A stretch of DNA of 48,611 nucleotides from Pseudomonas sp. NFIX28 (GTDB lineage: Bacteria > Pseudomonadota > Gammaproteobacteria > Pseudomonadales > Pseudomonadaceae). Positions 1-8,703 of this stretch are shown piece after piece. Below the pieces are notes generated by a model, which searched no databases, was not told the DNA's origin, and saw nothing but the letters and a program-made list of their open reading frames with translations. How positions within the stretch are numbered: position 1 is the stretch's first letter; the number at the start of each line of letters is the position of its first letter. The stretch spans positions 34,141-82,751 of the forward strand of contig NZ_FNPW01000018.1 in assembly GCF_900107395.1 (NCBI RefSeq). Reading direction: 5' to 3'. Position numbers and translations under genes: made by a program.

Positions 1-1124
1 GGCGAGTCGGTAATGGTGGTCACCGCCGGCGTGGTGCTCGGCACCAGGTTCTCGAAATTGCCGCCCGTGGTGCTGGTAATGCTGGTGCTGACGGTGCTGC
101 CGTTGTTGTAGACGTCATTGGCCGGGGTATCGACGATCACCGTGCCGGTGGTCTTGCCGGCCTCGATGACGATGGTCGAGCCGTTGGACAGGGTCACGGT
201 AACCGGGGTCTGCGCCGGGTTGGTCAAGGTCGCCGTGTAGGTGATCTGGCCGCCCTCGGTCACGCTGGAGCCGGCGGTCAGGGTCACGGTGGTGGTGTCC
301 ACGGTGTCGGTGACCTGGGTAACGGCTGGCGTCGGGTCGACGGTCAGCACCAGGCCACCGCCGCCGGTGGTGCCGGTGACGCTCACGCTGACTTGGCCCG
401 GGTCGTTGTAGACGGTGTCGTTCGGGGCCAGCGGCACGTTGACGGTGCCCGTCAATTGCCCGGCCGGAATCACGATCACCGAGCCGTTGGACAAGGTGAT
501 ATTGAGGTCGGTGAGCGGCGCCTGGGTCAGCGTGGCGGTGTACACCAGCACGCCACCGGCCTCGGTGATGGTCGGGGTGGCGCCCAGGGTCAGGGTCGAA
601 CCGCGCAGCACCTCGGTGGTGGTGTTCGTGTTCCCGTCATTCGCCAGCGCGCCGAGGGTGTTTTGCGCGGCGTTGCCGGTCGTTCCGATGCCGGCTGTGG
701 GGAAACCGATAGTCGGGTCCACCCGGCCCGCCGTGGCGTCGAGCATCACGAAGCTGTGGCCGCCGCCAGCGGCGCCGGTACCCGCAGCGCTCGGGCCGGC
801 CGCGGTGGCTTCCAGGTCGGTGGTCGGGTCCGCGCCGGCGACGATTGCCTGCTGCAGTTCAGCGACCGACGGCGCGGCTTGCGCGGCGGCTTCGGCCAGG
901 TCGGTGCTGGAGTCCGGGGCAGTGCCACTCCATTGCGTTTCGCGGCCCAAGTCCAGGGTCCGGCCATCGGCCAGCTCCAGGCTGACGGCACCCGCCAGGC
1001 CGGTATCGACCTGGTCGCCTAAATACAGGCGGTCACCCTCAACGAGTACGCGGCGAACCCCCTCGGGGGATACGACGAAAACTTGGCCAACAATGCTTTT
1101 GACGGTAGCAACAACACTGCTCAT
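1..1124 (-). CDS. lapA: LapA-like giant adhesin, N-terminal part (runs off the left edge)
   Basis: The first 374 codons of a large repetitive surface adhesin secreted by a type I system; the rest lies outside the window. It begins MSSVVATVKSIVGQVFVVSP, the globular retention module that holds LapA-type adhesins in the outer membrane pore. A TAAG motif follows at residues 107-110 (bases 795-806). In LapA this is the di-alanine site cut by the periplasmic protease LapG when c-di-GMP falls. After about residue 130 come Ig-like/T1SS-143-type repeats rich in Thr, Val and Gly (TVTLSNGSTIVI-like strands). The ATG at 1122-1124 has GGAG about 9 bases upstream. It is divergent from lapEBC, as expected for an adhesin and its exporter. 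It could instead be the paralogue MapA; the C-terminal half would decide. Confidence 0.9.
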   Translation of the reverse strand, partial: MSSVVATVKSIVGQVFVVSPEGVRRVLVEGDRLYLGDQVDTGLAGAVSLELADGRTLDLGRETQWSGTAPDSSTDLAEAAAQAAPSVAELQQAIVAGADPTTDLEATAAGPSAAGTGAAGGGHSFVMLDATAGRVDPTIGFPTAGIGTTGNAAQNTLGALANDGNTNTTTEVLRGSTLTLGATPTITEAGGVLVYTATLTQAPLTDLNITLSNGSVIVIPAGQLTGTVNVPLAPNDTVYNDPGQVSVSVTGTTGGGGLVLTVDPTPAVTQVTDTVDTTTVTLTAGSSVTEGGQITYTATLTNPAQTPVTVTLSNGSTIVIEAGKTTGTVIVDTPANDVYNNGSTVSTSITSTTGGNFENLVPSTTPAVTTITDS

Positions 1125-1238
1125 TGAGGATTCTCCGGGGGTACCGTTCAGTAGACTTCCATGTGCCTGACGGGCATAGCCGACGCAGTCTGGACGTTCT
1201 TCAGAGTGTATTAACACGTGATTTTGACGCGAGTAATT

Positions 1239-1252
1239 GTCAATATATTGGC
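1239..1252 (+). promoter_or_regulatory. Candidate FleQ box 1
   Basis: GTCAATATATTGGC matches 11 of the 13 defined positions of the published FleQ consensus GTCANTAAATTGAC and is nearly palindromic. FleQ is a c-di-GMP-responsive regulator known to control lap and pel-type genes in Pseudomonas. The match is seen; binding is inferred. Confidence 0.4.
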
Positions 1253-1277
1253 TATATTTTTTTGCTATTAACCATAT

Positions 1278-1291
1278 GCCAAACTATTGAC
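1278..1291 (-). promoter_or_regulatory. Candidate FleQ box 2
   Basis: Read on the minus strand this is GTCAATAGTTTGGC, matching about 10 of the 13 defined FleQ consensus positions. It starts 39 bases from box 1 in the same divergent region. It is weaker than box 1, and its main support is the pairing. Confidence 0.28.
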
Positions 1292-1479
1292 CTTCTGAGT
1301 GCCATCCTAAACAATCGTCAAGGTAATGTCACATTGATATTCATGCGGCGACCTGTCTAAAAGTGTGTGACCCAGTTCATGGTTTGAACTTTCCGATATA
1401 CGGTCATTCCGGTTGCCATCATCCGATGCAGCACCTCGTTTTGCTGTGATTTGGGACAAGAAGTCCTGGGAACCCCTCT

Positions 1480-2829
1480 ATGCGTCCGCAGTTGTTCAAA
1501 GCCTTACCCTTCGCCCTCGTCGCCAGTTTTGCCCAAGCACAAACCTTGCCCGAAGCCATGCAGAAAGCCCTGGATGTGCATCCGGAAATCCAGGCCGCGG
1601 TAAACAGCCGCCTGGCGGCCGACTACCAGCTGAAAGCGGCCAAGGGCGGCTATTTGCCGCGGGTCGATTTGCTGGGCGGCTACGGCCGCGAAGGCACCGA
1701 CAGCCCGACCTCCCGTGCAGGATCGAGCAATCACTGGGAAACCTTGAGCCGCAGTGAGTCAAGTTTACGTCTCCAGCAAATGGTTTTTGACGGTTTTGCC
1801 ACCTCCAGCGAGGTGGGGCGTCAACAAGCCACCGTCAATTCGCGGGCGTACTCGCTGCTGGGCGCCTCCGAGCGCACTGCGCTGACCGTCGCCCAGGTGT
1901 ACCTGGATGTGCTGACCCGCCGCGAGTTCGTGCGCCTGGCCGAAGACAACATGCGCAACCACGAGCGCATCTACGACCAGATCCAGCTGCGCACCCAGCG
2001 CGGCGTCGGCAGCCGCGCCGACCTTGACCAGGCCGAAGCGCGCATGGCCCAGGCGCGCAACAACCTGATCACCGAACAGACCAACCTGGCCGATGCCCAG
2101 ACCAACTACCTCAGCGCCGTCGGCCAGATGCCGGACCAGCTGGAGCGTCCGGCCGGCTTCATGGCCCTGCTGCCGGCCAGCCTCGACGAAGCCCAGCGCC
2201 AGATGCTGGAAAACAGCCCGATCCTGCGTTCGGCCGAGTCCGACATCGTCGCCGCCGAAAAGCAGTACGAAGCCGCCAAGTCGACCTTCTACCCGCGTTT
2301 CGATGCCGAGCTGGGGCGTACCGCCGACAACAACCTGGACGGCATCAACGGCCATAACAATGAATGGCAGGCCATGCTGCGCATGCGTTTCAACCTGTTC
2401 GCCGGTGGCAGCAACAAAGCCGACCTGGAATCCAAGGCCTATCAGTCCAACCAGGCACTGGATATTCGTAACAACGCCCTGCGTGTTCTGAATGAAGAGC
2501 TAGGCTTGGCGTGGAACGCCTTGAATAACGCCAACGCGCAAGTGCCGATCGCCCAGCAATACGTCGATCGCAGCGCCAGCGTTCGAGAGGCGTATCAGAA
2601 GCAATTCAGTTTGGGCGAGCGCACCTTGCTCGACTTGCTCGATAGCGAGAATGAACTGTTCACCGCCTCGCGTCGGTTGGCGGAAATCAAGAACATTCAG
2701 TTATTTACTCAATATCGAATCAAGGCGACCATGGGCGAATTGCTCAAGAGCCAGGGAGTGGTCGCCCCCATGGCTTCCGTCGTACAGAACGATGTGAAGC
2801 CCAAGGTCCAACTGCCTGGGATGAATTGA
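1480..2829 (+). CDS. lapE: TolC-family outer membrane channel of the Lap type I secretion system
   Basis: Outer membrane exit channel for the LapA-type adhesin. In this system the adhesin's N-terminal retention module stays lodged in the LapE pore. The 449-residue protein starts with a Sec signal peptide (cleavage after AQA, about residue 20), then two TolC repeats (about 25-215 and 235-430) with the long Gln/Ala/Arg-rich coiled-coil helices of the family, including FSLGERTLLDLLDSENELF near residue 370. Length is normal for the family. The ATG at 1480 has only a weak ribosome site (CTGGGA). It is the first gene of lapE-lapB-lapC, with 37 bases to lapB, and is divergent from the adhesin. I also recognise the overall sequence as LapE-like. 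Confidence 0.9.
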   Translation: MRPQLFKALPFALVASFAQAQTLPEAMQKALDVHPEIQAAVNSRLAADYQLKAAKGGYLPRVDLLGGYGREGTDSPTSRAGSSNHWETLSRSESSLRLQQMVFDGFATSSEVGRQQATVNSRAYSLLGASERTALTVAQVYLDVLTRREFVRLAEDNMRNHERIYDQIQLRTQRGVGSRADLDQAEARMAQARNNLITEQTNLADAQTNYLSAVGQMPDQLERPAGFMALLPASLDEAQRQMLENSPILRSAESDIVAAEKQYEAAKSTFYPRFDAELGRTADNNLDGINGHNNEWQAMLRMRFNLFAGGSNKADLESKAYQSNQALDIRNNALRVLNEELGLAWNALNNANAQVPIAQQYVDRSASVREAYQKQFSLGERTLLDLLDSENELFTASRRLAEIKNIQLFTQYRIKATMGELLKSQGVVAPMASVVQNDVKPKVQLPGMN

Positions 2830-2866
2830 GTACTTTTCATCCAACAGACAGTAAAGAGTGCCGAGC

Positions 2867-5023
2867 GTGGAATCAGAAGTCAGTCGAGTGCAACTCAGCC
2901 ATGATCCACGCGGCATGCATGACGACCCGCTGCTGGACGCCCTGCTGACCCTTTGTTCCCTGCATCAGAAGCCGGCCAGCGCGGCGATGCTGACCACTGG
3001 CCTGCCGTTGCCGTCCCAGCGCCTGAACGCCGAGCTGCTGCCGCGCGCCGCCGCTCGCGCGGGCCTGCAGGGGCGTTTGCTGCGGCGCAAGCTGGAGCAG
3101 ATTCCCGCCATCGCCATGCCGGCCATGCTGTTGCTCAAGGACGGCCGCAGCGCCGTTCTGCTCGGCTGGCAGGACGATGACCGGGCCCGCCTGCTGCTCA
3201 GTGAGAGCGACGGTGGCGAAGTCAGCGTCAGTCGCCAGTTGCTGGCCGACGATTACAGCGGGCAAGTGTTCTTCGCCCAGCCGCAACACAAATTCGACGT
3301 CAACCATGGCTCGCTGATTCCCCGCGCCCGCTCCTGGTTCCGCGACACCTTGAAGCGTTCGCGCTGGCTGTACGCCGACGCCATCGCCGCCAGCCTGCTG
3401 ATCAACGTCATCGCCATGGCCGCGCCGTTGTTCGTGATGAACGTCTACGACCGCGTGGTGCCGAACCAGGCCGCCGCCACCCTGTGGGTGCTGGCCATCG
3501 GTATTACCGGCGCCTACCTGTTCGACCTGATCCTCAAGAGCCTGCGCAGCCTGTGCCTGGACCTGGCCGGCAAGAAGACCGACCTGATCATCTCGGCCAC
3601 GTTGTTCGAGCGCATCGTCGGCATGGCCATGAAGTACCGGCCGGCGCGGGTCGGCAGCTTTGCCCAGAACATCCACGAGTTCCAGAGCCTGCGCGACTTC
3701 CTCGCCTCGCTGACCCTGACCAGCCTGATCGACCTGCCGTTCACCCTGCTGATTTTCCTGGTGATCGCCATTCTCGGCGGGCACCTGGTGTGGATTCCGG
3801 TCTTGGCCTTCCCGATTGCCCTGGGCATCGGCTACGTCCTGCAGAAGCCGCTGATCGCCACCATGGAAAAAACCATGGCCCTGGGCGCCGAGCGCCAGTC
3901 GAGCCTGATCGAGACCCTGGCCGGGCTGGACGCGGTGAAGGTCAACAACGCCGAAAGCGAACGCCAGTATCAGTGGGAGCAGACCATCGGCACCCTGGGC
4001 CGTCTCGAGCTGCGGGTGAAGATGCTTTCCAGCCTGGCGATGAACATCACCCTGCTGATCCAGCAGCTGGCCGGGGTGATCATGATCGTCTTCGGCGTGT
4101 ACCAGATCATCGACGGCAACCTCAGCATGGGCGGGCTGATCGCCTGCTACATGCTCAGCGGCCGCGCCCTCAGCCCGCTGGCGTCGTTGTCCGGCCTGCT
4201 GACCCGCTACCAGCAGGCGCGGGTGACCATGACCTCGGTCGACCAGATGATGGAGCTGCCCCAGGAGCGCAATTTCGACGAGCGCCCCCTGAGCCGCAAC
4301 GTGCTGCAGGGCGCCATCGAATGCCGGCAGCTGAACTTCACCTACCCGGGCCAGCAGAACCCGGCACTGAAGAACATCAACCTGGTGATCAAGCCGGGCG
4401 AGAAGATCGGCATCATCGGCCGCAGCGGTTCGGGCAAAAGCTCCCTGGCCAAGCTGCTGGTGGGCCTGTACACCCCGGATTCCGGCGCCTTGCTGGTGGA
4501 TGGCGTGGACATCCGGCAGATCGACGTCAGCGAATTGCGCCACAACATCGGTTACGTCGCCCAGGACATCCAGCTGTTGGCCGGCACCCTGCGCGACAAC
4601 CTGACTTCCGGCGCCCGTTATGTCGAAGACGAACTGGTGCTGCAGGCCTCGGAACTGGCCGGCGTTCACGAATTCGCCCGCTTGCACCCGCAGGGCTATG
4701 AACTGCAGGTCGGCGAGCGCGGGCAAAACCTCTCCGGCGGCCAGCGGCAGAACGTCGCCCTGGCCCGGGCGCTGCTGCTCAACCCGCCGATCCTGCTGCT
4801 CGACGAACCGACCAGCGCCATGGACAACACGGGTGAAGAACGCTTGAAACAACGCCTGCAAGCCGTGGTGGAATCCAAGACCGTGGTGCTCGTCACCCAC
4901 CGTGCCTCGCTGCTGTCGCTGGTGGATCGCCTGTTGGTGATCGACCGCGGGCAGATCCTCGCCGACGGACCAAAAGCAGTCGTGATGGAAGCGTTGAAGA
5001 AGGGGCAGATCAGTGTTGCTTAA
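2867..5023 (+). CDS. lapB: Type I secretion ABC transporter (permease-ATPase)
   Basis: Inner membrane ATPase that drives adhesin export through LapC and LapE. The 718 residues fall into an N-terminal C39-like domain (about 15-150) without an obvious catalytic Cys, as in RTX/LARGE-type exporters; a six-helix ABC membrane domain (about 160-450); and a nucleotide-binding domain with Walker A GRSGSGKSS at 518-526, signature LSGGQ at 622-626 and Walker B ILLLDE at 642-647. I chose the GTG at 2867 (VESEVSRVQL) because it has AAAGAG upstream and gives the usual family N-terminus. An in-frame GTG at 2858 would add three residues. The end overlaps the lapC start by 11 bases, indicating translational coupling. 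Confidence 0.92.
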   Translation: MESEVSRVQLSHDPRGMHDDPLLDALLTLCSLHQKPASAAMLTTGLPLPSQRLNAELLPRAAARAGLQGRLLRRKLEQIPAIAMPAMLLLKDGRSAVLLGWQDDDRARLLLSESDGGEVSVSRQLLADDYSGQVFFAQPQHKFDVNHGSLIPRARSWFRDTLKRSRWLYADAIAASLLINVIAMAAPLFVMNVYDRVVPNQAAATLWVLAIGITGAYLFDLILKSLRSLCLDLAGKKTDLIISATLFERIVGMAMKYRPARVGSFAQNIHEFQSLRDFLASLTLTSLIDLPFTLLIFLVIAILGGHLVWIPVLAFPIALGIGYVLQKPLIATMEKTMALGAERQSSLIETLAGLDAVKVNNAESERQYQWEQTIGTLGRLELRVKMLSSLAMNITLLIQQLAGVIMIVFGVYQIIDGNLSMGGLIACYMLSGRALSPLASLSGLLTRYQQARVTMTSVDQMMELPQERNFDERPLSRNVLQGAIECRQLNFTYPGQQNPALKNINLVIKPGEKIGIIGRSGSGKSSLAKLLVGLYTPDSGALLVDGVDIRQIDVSELRHNIGYVAQDIQLLAGTLRDNLTSGARYVEDELVLQASELAGVHEFARLHPQGYELQVGERGQNLSGGQRQNVALARALLLNPPILLLDEPTSAMDNTGEERLKQRLQAVVESKTVVLVTHRASLLSLVDRLLVIDRGQILADGPKAVVMEALKKGQISVA

Positions 5024-6380
5024 ATCCGCTTTCAAAGACTCGATCCTGAGCTACTTCAAAGGCACCGAATCACTGCACGACCAACCCCTGCCCGAGGTCA
5101 ACAAGGCGCTGATCGAGGATGCGCCGCGGGTTATCCGCCTGACCATCTGGGGCATCATCGGCTTCTTCCTGTTCCTGCTGCTGTGGGCCAACTTCGCGGT
5201 GATCGACGAAGTGACCAAGGGCGAGGGCAAGGCGATCCCGTCGTCCAAGGTGCAGAAGATCCAGAACCTGGAAGGCGGCATCGTCTCCGAACTGTTCGTC
5301 AAGGAAGGGCAGATCGTCGAGGCCGGCGCCCCGCTGATCCGCCTGGACGACACGCGCTTCAAGTCCAACGTCGGTGAGACCGAGGCCGACCGCCTGTCGA
5401 TGCTGCTGCGGGTGGAGCGCCTGAGCGCGGAGATCGACAACCGCGAACTGAATTTCCCGGCCGATGCCATGGCCGCCGTGCCTGGCCAGGCCGCCAGCGA
5501 GAAGTCGCTGTATGAAAGCCGTCGCCAGCAGCTGCACGACGAAGTCGGCGGCCTGCAGGAACAATTGATCCAGAAGCAGCAGGAACTGCGCGAGTTCACC
5601 TCCAAGCAGGCGCAGTACCGCCAGCAACTGAGCCTGCAGCGCCAGGAAATCGCCATGTCCGAGCCGCTGGTGGCCCAGGGCGCGGTCTCGCCGGTGGAAG
5701 TGCTGCGGCTCAAGCGCGCCGAAGTCGAGACTCGCGGGCAACTGGACGCCACCACCCTGGCGATTCCCCGTGCGGAGTCGGCGATCAAGGAAGTCCAGCG
5801 CAAGGTCGACGAAACCCGCGGCAAGTTCCGCAGCGAAGCCCTGACCCAGCTCAACGAGGCGCGCACCGAGCTGAACAAGGCCAGCGCCACCGGCAAGGCC
5901 CTGGAAGACCGGGTCAGCCGGACCCTGGTCACCTCGCCGGTACGCGGTATCGTCAAGCAACTGATGGTCAACACCATCGGCGGGGTGATCCAGCCAGGCA
6001 ACGACATGGTGGAAATCGTGCCGCTGGACGACACCTTGCTGGTGGAAGCCAAGATTCGTCCGCAGGACATCGCCTTCCTGCACCCGGGGCAGGAAGCGGT
6101 GGTCAAGTTCACCGCTTATGACTACACCATCTACGGCGGCCTGAAGGCCACGCTGGAACAGATCGGCGCCGACACCATCACCGATGAAGACAAGAAGACC
6201 ACCTATTACGTGATCAAGCTGCGCACCGAGCGCAGCCACCTGGGCACCGATGAGAAGCCGTTGCTGATCATCCCCGGCATGGTCGCCTCGGTGGACATCA
6301 TCACCGGCAAGAAAAGCGTCCTCAGCTACCTGCTCAAGCCGATCATCCGCGCCCGCGCCGAGGCGCTGCACGAGCGTTGA
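5013..6380 (+). CDS. lapC: HlyD-family membrane fusion protein of the Lap system
   Basis: Periplasmic adaptor joining the ABC transporter to the outer membrane channel. The 455-residue protein has a short cytoplasmic N-terminus, one transmembrane segment at about 41-64, a lipoyl/barrel-sandwich half-motif (KIQNLEGGIVSELFVKEGQI, about 82-101), a long coiled-coil hairpin (about 110-290) and the second half-motif plus beta-barrel (about 300-440). The GTG start at 5013 lies inside the end of lapB and has AGGGG about 8 bases upstream. Length and topology are normal for HlyD/LapC proteins. It is last in the operon; the next gene is over 360 bases away. Confidence 0.92.
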   Translation: MLLKSAFKDSILSYFKGTESLHDQPLPEVNKALIEDAPRVIRLTIWGIIGFFLFLLLWANFAVIDEVTKGEGKAIPSSKVQKIQNLEGGIVSELFVKEGQIVEAGAPLIRLDDTRFKSNVGETEADRLSMLLRVERLSAEIDNRELNFPADAMAAVPGQAASEKSLYESRRQQLHDEVGGLQEQLIQKQQELREFTSKQAQYRQQLSLQRQEIAMSEPLVAQGAVSPVEVLRLKRAEVETRGQLDATTLAIPRAESAIKEVQRKVDETRGKFRSEALTQLNEARTELNKASATGKALEDRVSRTLVTSPVRGIVKQLMVNTIGGVIQPGNDMVEIVPLDDTLLVEAKIRPQDIAFLHPGQEAVVKFTAYDYTIYGGLKATLEQIGADTITDEDKKTTYYVIKLRTERSHLGTDEKPLLIIPGMVASVDIITGKKSVLSYLLKPIIRARAEALHER

Positions 6381-6458
6381 GGCGGTAGCTGCCGCCGCCT
6401 GCGTCTGATTATCCCGGGGATGGGCAGGAGATGCGCGGCGGCGATCTTCGAATCCATT

Positions 6459-6523
6459 CGCGAGCAAGCTTCGCTCCTACAGAAGCCACCGCGCGGCTTC
6501 TGTAGGAGCGAAGCTTGCTCGCG
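6459..6523. repeat. Paired REP palindrome
   Basis: Two 29-base arms (6459-6487 and 6495-6523) are perfectly complementary around a 7-base loop. The arms contain the Pseudomonas REP core GCGAGCAAGCTTCGCTCCTA. Relatives occur at 12141-12246 and, degraded, at 41565-41604. Such repeats sit between transcription units and may stabilise or end the lapC message. Confidence 0.9.
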
Positions 6524-6572
6524 ATGGCGCCTGTGGATTCACCATTGAATTCCCCCGCCTGAATCGCCATAT

Positions 6573-6587
6573 CGTTATTCGCTAACG
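6573..6587. promoter_or_regulatory. Inverted repeat in the promoter area of the dioxygenase/ABC operon
   Basis: CGTTA-TTCGC-TAACG is a perfect inverted repeat with a 5-base spacer. It is followed at once by the AT-rich run GGTATTTAAAATTC and lies about 155 bases before the dioxygenase start. Sulfur-starvation operons of this type are usually controlled by LysR-family CysB/Cbl-like regulators. Assigning this site to such a regulator is inference. Confidence 0.35.
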
Positions 6588-6742
6588 GTATTTAAAATTC
6601 AATTCTTATATCTATAAAGTCGACTCCCTGCGTACCTGCCGACCAATCGGCGCGCCGCACGAAATGAACCAGCACGGGGACCCTCCGTGAGTTTCTGATC
6701 GACGCGCGCGCCACCCGGGCGTGCTCTGCGTGGGAGTGATTT

Positions 6743-7633
6743 ATGTCCGTAGCGTCTCCAAGTGCCGCGCCCATCGCCGCACAAGCCTTTGATATCCGCC
6801 CGTTCAGCGGCGCCGTCGGTGCCGAGATCGTCGGCCTGGACCTGGCCCTGCCGGTCAACGACCAGGACTTCGCGCGCATTCACCGCGCGCACCTGGATCA
6901 TCACGTCGTGGTGTTTCGCGACCAGCGCATCAGCCCCGAACAACAGATCGCCTTCAGCCGCCGTTTCGGCGTGCTGCAAATCCATGTGCTCAAGCAATTC
7001 CTGCTGGCCGGGCACCCGGAAATCCTCATCGTTTCCAACATCATCGAGAACGGCCAATCCATCGGCCTGGGGGACGCCGGCAAGTTCTGGCATTCCGACC
7101 TCTCCTACAAGGAACTGCCGAGCCTGGGCTCGATGCTGCATGCCCAGGAGCTGCCGGCCGAGGGCGGCGACACCTTGTTCGCCGACATGCACAAAGCCTG
7201 GGACAGCCTGCCCGTGGCGTTGCGCAAGGCGGTCGATGGCCGTAGCGCCGCGCATTCCTACACCGCGCGCTACAGCGAGGCCAAGTTCGAAGGCAACTGG
7301 CGCCCGACCCTGACCCCGGAGCAACTGGCTCAGGTCCGCGAAGTGGTGCACCCGGTGGTCCGCACCCACCCGGAAAACGGCCGCAAGGCGCTGTTCGTCA
7401 GCGAAGGCTTCACCACCCGCATCGTCGGCCTGCCGGAAGACGAGAGCCGCCAGCTGCTCGCCGAGCTGTACGCCCACAGCGTGCTGCCGGAAAACATCTA
7501 CCGCCACCAATGGCAGGCCCATGACCTGGTGTTCTGGGACAACCGCTCGCTGATCCACCTGGCCGCCGGTTGCCCCAGCCATCTGCGCCGCAAGCTGTAC
7601 CGCACCACCATCCAGGGCGACGCCCCTTACTGA
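6743..7633 (+). CDS. TauD/TfdA-family Fe(II)/2-oxoglutarate dioxygenase
   Basis: Probably an oxygenase that hydroxylates a small substrate so that sulfite or another leaving group is released, with 2-oxoglutarate and Fe(II) as cofactors. The 296-residue protein has the iron-binding HxD motif (H117, D119, in FWHSDLSY), the distal His H272 (SLIHLAAG) and downstream Arg residues (about 283-287) suited to binding 2-oxoglutarate. It leads an operon with a binding protein, ATPase and permease of the taurine/sulfonate/sulfate-ester type, so it likely acts on the imported compound. It does not closely resemble taurine dioxygenase TauD or alkylsulfatase AtsK as I know them, so I leave the substrate open. 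The ATG at 6743 follows GGGAGTGA. Confidence 0.85.
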   Translation: MSVASPSAAPIAAQAFDIRPFSGAVGAEIVGLDLALPVNDQDFARIHRAHLDHHVVVFRDQRISPEQQIAFSRRFGVLQIHVLKQFLLAGHPEILIVSNIIENGQSIGLGDAGKFWHSDLSYKELPSLGSMLHAQELPAEGGDTLFADMHKAWDSLPVALRKAVDGRSAAHSYTARYSEAKFEGNWRPTLTPEQLAQVREVVHPVVRTHPENGRKALFVSEGFTTRIVGLPEDESRQLLAELYAHSVLPENIYRHQWQAHDLVFWDNRSLIHLAAGCPSHLRRKLYRTTIQGDAPY

Positions 7634-7660
7634 TCGGCCATCCACGGCAGGAGAATCACC

Positions 7661-8698
7661 ATGTCCCAACCCACTCAACGCTTTCCGCGCCTGGGCAAGC
7701 TGGCCGCCGCCATCGGCCTGGGCTTCAGCCTGCTGACCGCTGGCCTGGTGGCGCCGACCGCGGCCCACGCCGAAGGCGAAATCCGCATCGCCGAACAGTT
7801 CGGCATTGTCTACCTGCTGCTCAACGTGGTGCGCGACCAGAACCTGATCGAGAAACACGGCAAGCAAGAAGGCATCGACATCAAGGTCGACTGGACCCAG
7901 CTGTCCGGCGGCGCGGCGGTCAACGACGCCTTGCTCTCCGGTTCCATCGACATCGCCGGGGCCGGCGTCGGCCCGCTGCTGACCATCTGGGACCGCACCC
8001 ACGGCAAGCAGAACGTCAAGGCCGTGGCGTCGCTGGGCAACTTCCCTTACTACCTGGTGAGCAATAATCCCAAGGTCAAGACCATCGCCGACTTCACCGA
8101 GAACGACCGCATCGCGGTGCCGGCGGTGGGGGTTTCCGTGCAGTCGCGGTTCCTGCAATACGCCGCGGCCAAGCAGTGGGGCGACAAGGAATTCAATCGC
8201 CTGGACAAGTACACCCTCGCTGTTCCGCACCCGGACGCCACGGCCGCGCTGATCGCCGGCGGCACCGAGCTGACCGGGCACTTCTCCAACCCGCCGTTCC
8301 AGGACCAGGCGCTGACCAACCCGAATGTGCACGTGGTGCTCAACACCTACGACCTGCTGGGCCCGAACTCGCCGACCGTGCTGTTCGCCACCGAGAAATT
8401 CCGCAGCGAGAACCCGAAAACCTACAAGGCTTTCGTCGAGGCGCTGGCCGAGGCCGCCGAGTTCGCCCAGAAGGACAAGGGCGCGGCGGCGGATACCTAC
8501 ATCCGCGTGACCAAGGCCAAGATCGACCGCGAGGCCTTGCTGAAAATCATCGACAACCCGCAGTTCGAATTCACCGTCACCCCGAAAAACACCTACCCGC
8601 TGGCGGAATTCCTCTACCGCGTGGGCGCGATCAAGAACAAGCCGCAATCGTGGAAGGACTACTTCTTCCAGGACGCCACGCCGCTGCAAGGGAGCTGA
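7661..8698 (+). CDS. ABC transporter periplasmic substrate-binding protein (SsuA/TauA/NMT1-like)
   Basis: Captures the substrate in the periplasm for the ATPase and permease downstream. It has 345 residues. A Sec signal peptide ends at about residue 37 (AAHA, then EGEIRIAEQ). There is no lipobox Cys, so the mature protein should be soluble. The body has the NMT1/SsuA type II fold pattern (GGAAVNDALLSGSIDIAGAG; LNTYDLLGPNSPTVLFAT). AGGAG lies 8 bases before the ATG, and the gap to the dioxygenase is 27 bases. The family handles sulfonates, sulfate esters and some thiamine precursors; the dioxygenase partner favours an organosulfur compound. Confidence 0.87.
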   Translation: MSQPTQRFPRLGKLAAAIGLGFSLLTAGLVAPTAAHAEGEIRIAEQFGIVYLLLNVVRDQNLIEKHGKQEGIDIKVDWTQLSGGAAVNDALLSGSIDIAGAGVGPLLTIWDRTHGKQNVKAVASLGNFPYYLVSNNPKVKTIADFTENDRIAVPAVGVSVQSRFLQYAAAKQWGDKEFNRLDKYTLAVPHPDATAALIAGGTELTGHFSNPPFQDQALTNPNVHVVLNTYDLLGPNSPTVLFATEKFRSENPKTYKAFVEALAEAAEFAQKDKGAAADTYIRVTKAKIDREALLKIIDNPQFEFTVTPKNTYPLAEFLYRVGAIKNKPQSWKDYFFQDATPLQGS

Positions 8699-8703
8699 TC
8701 GCC

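Larger units (their letters stand above)
1125..1479. promoter_or_regulatory. Divergent lapA/lapE regulatory region
   Basis: A 355-base, locally AT-rich non-coding stretch between the divergent adhesin gene and lapE. The AT-rich core is at about 1215-1345. It has two sequences close to the FleQ consensus GTCANTAAATTGAC, annotated separately. The long leaders on both sides suggest complex control. I could not assign -10/-35 elements with confidence, and the short open frames here do not look coding. Confidence 0.55.
6381..6742. other. Non-coding region between lapC and the dioxygenase operon
   Basis: A 362-base gap. Right after lapC is a GC-rich self-complementary stretch (6381-6396) without a T-run, so at most a weak terminator. 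A long perfect REP hairpin follows at 6459-6523. Then comes an AT-rich stretch (about 6560-6620) with a CGTTA-N5-TAACG inverted repeat, the likely promoter area of the downstream operon. No convincing gene is present. Confidence 0.6.

Noticed and set aside
1124..1360. A 78-codon plus-strand open frame in the lapA/lapE gap
   Set aside because: It lies in AT-rich regulatory sequence, starts within the adhesin gene's start region and shows no recognisable protein pattern.
2873..5035. A 720-codon minus-strand open frame
   Set aside because: It is opposite the well-conserved lapB gene with all ABC motifs; the antisense product is Gln/His-rich and unlike any protein.
8176..8703. A long N-terminal extension of the ABC ATPase
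   Set aside because: It overlaps the substrate-binding protein in another frame; the ATG at 8704 has a ribosome site and gives the family length.
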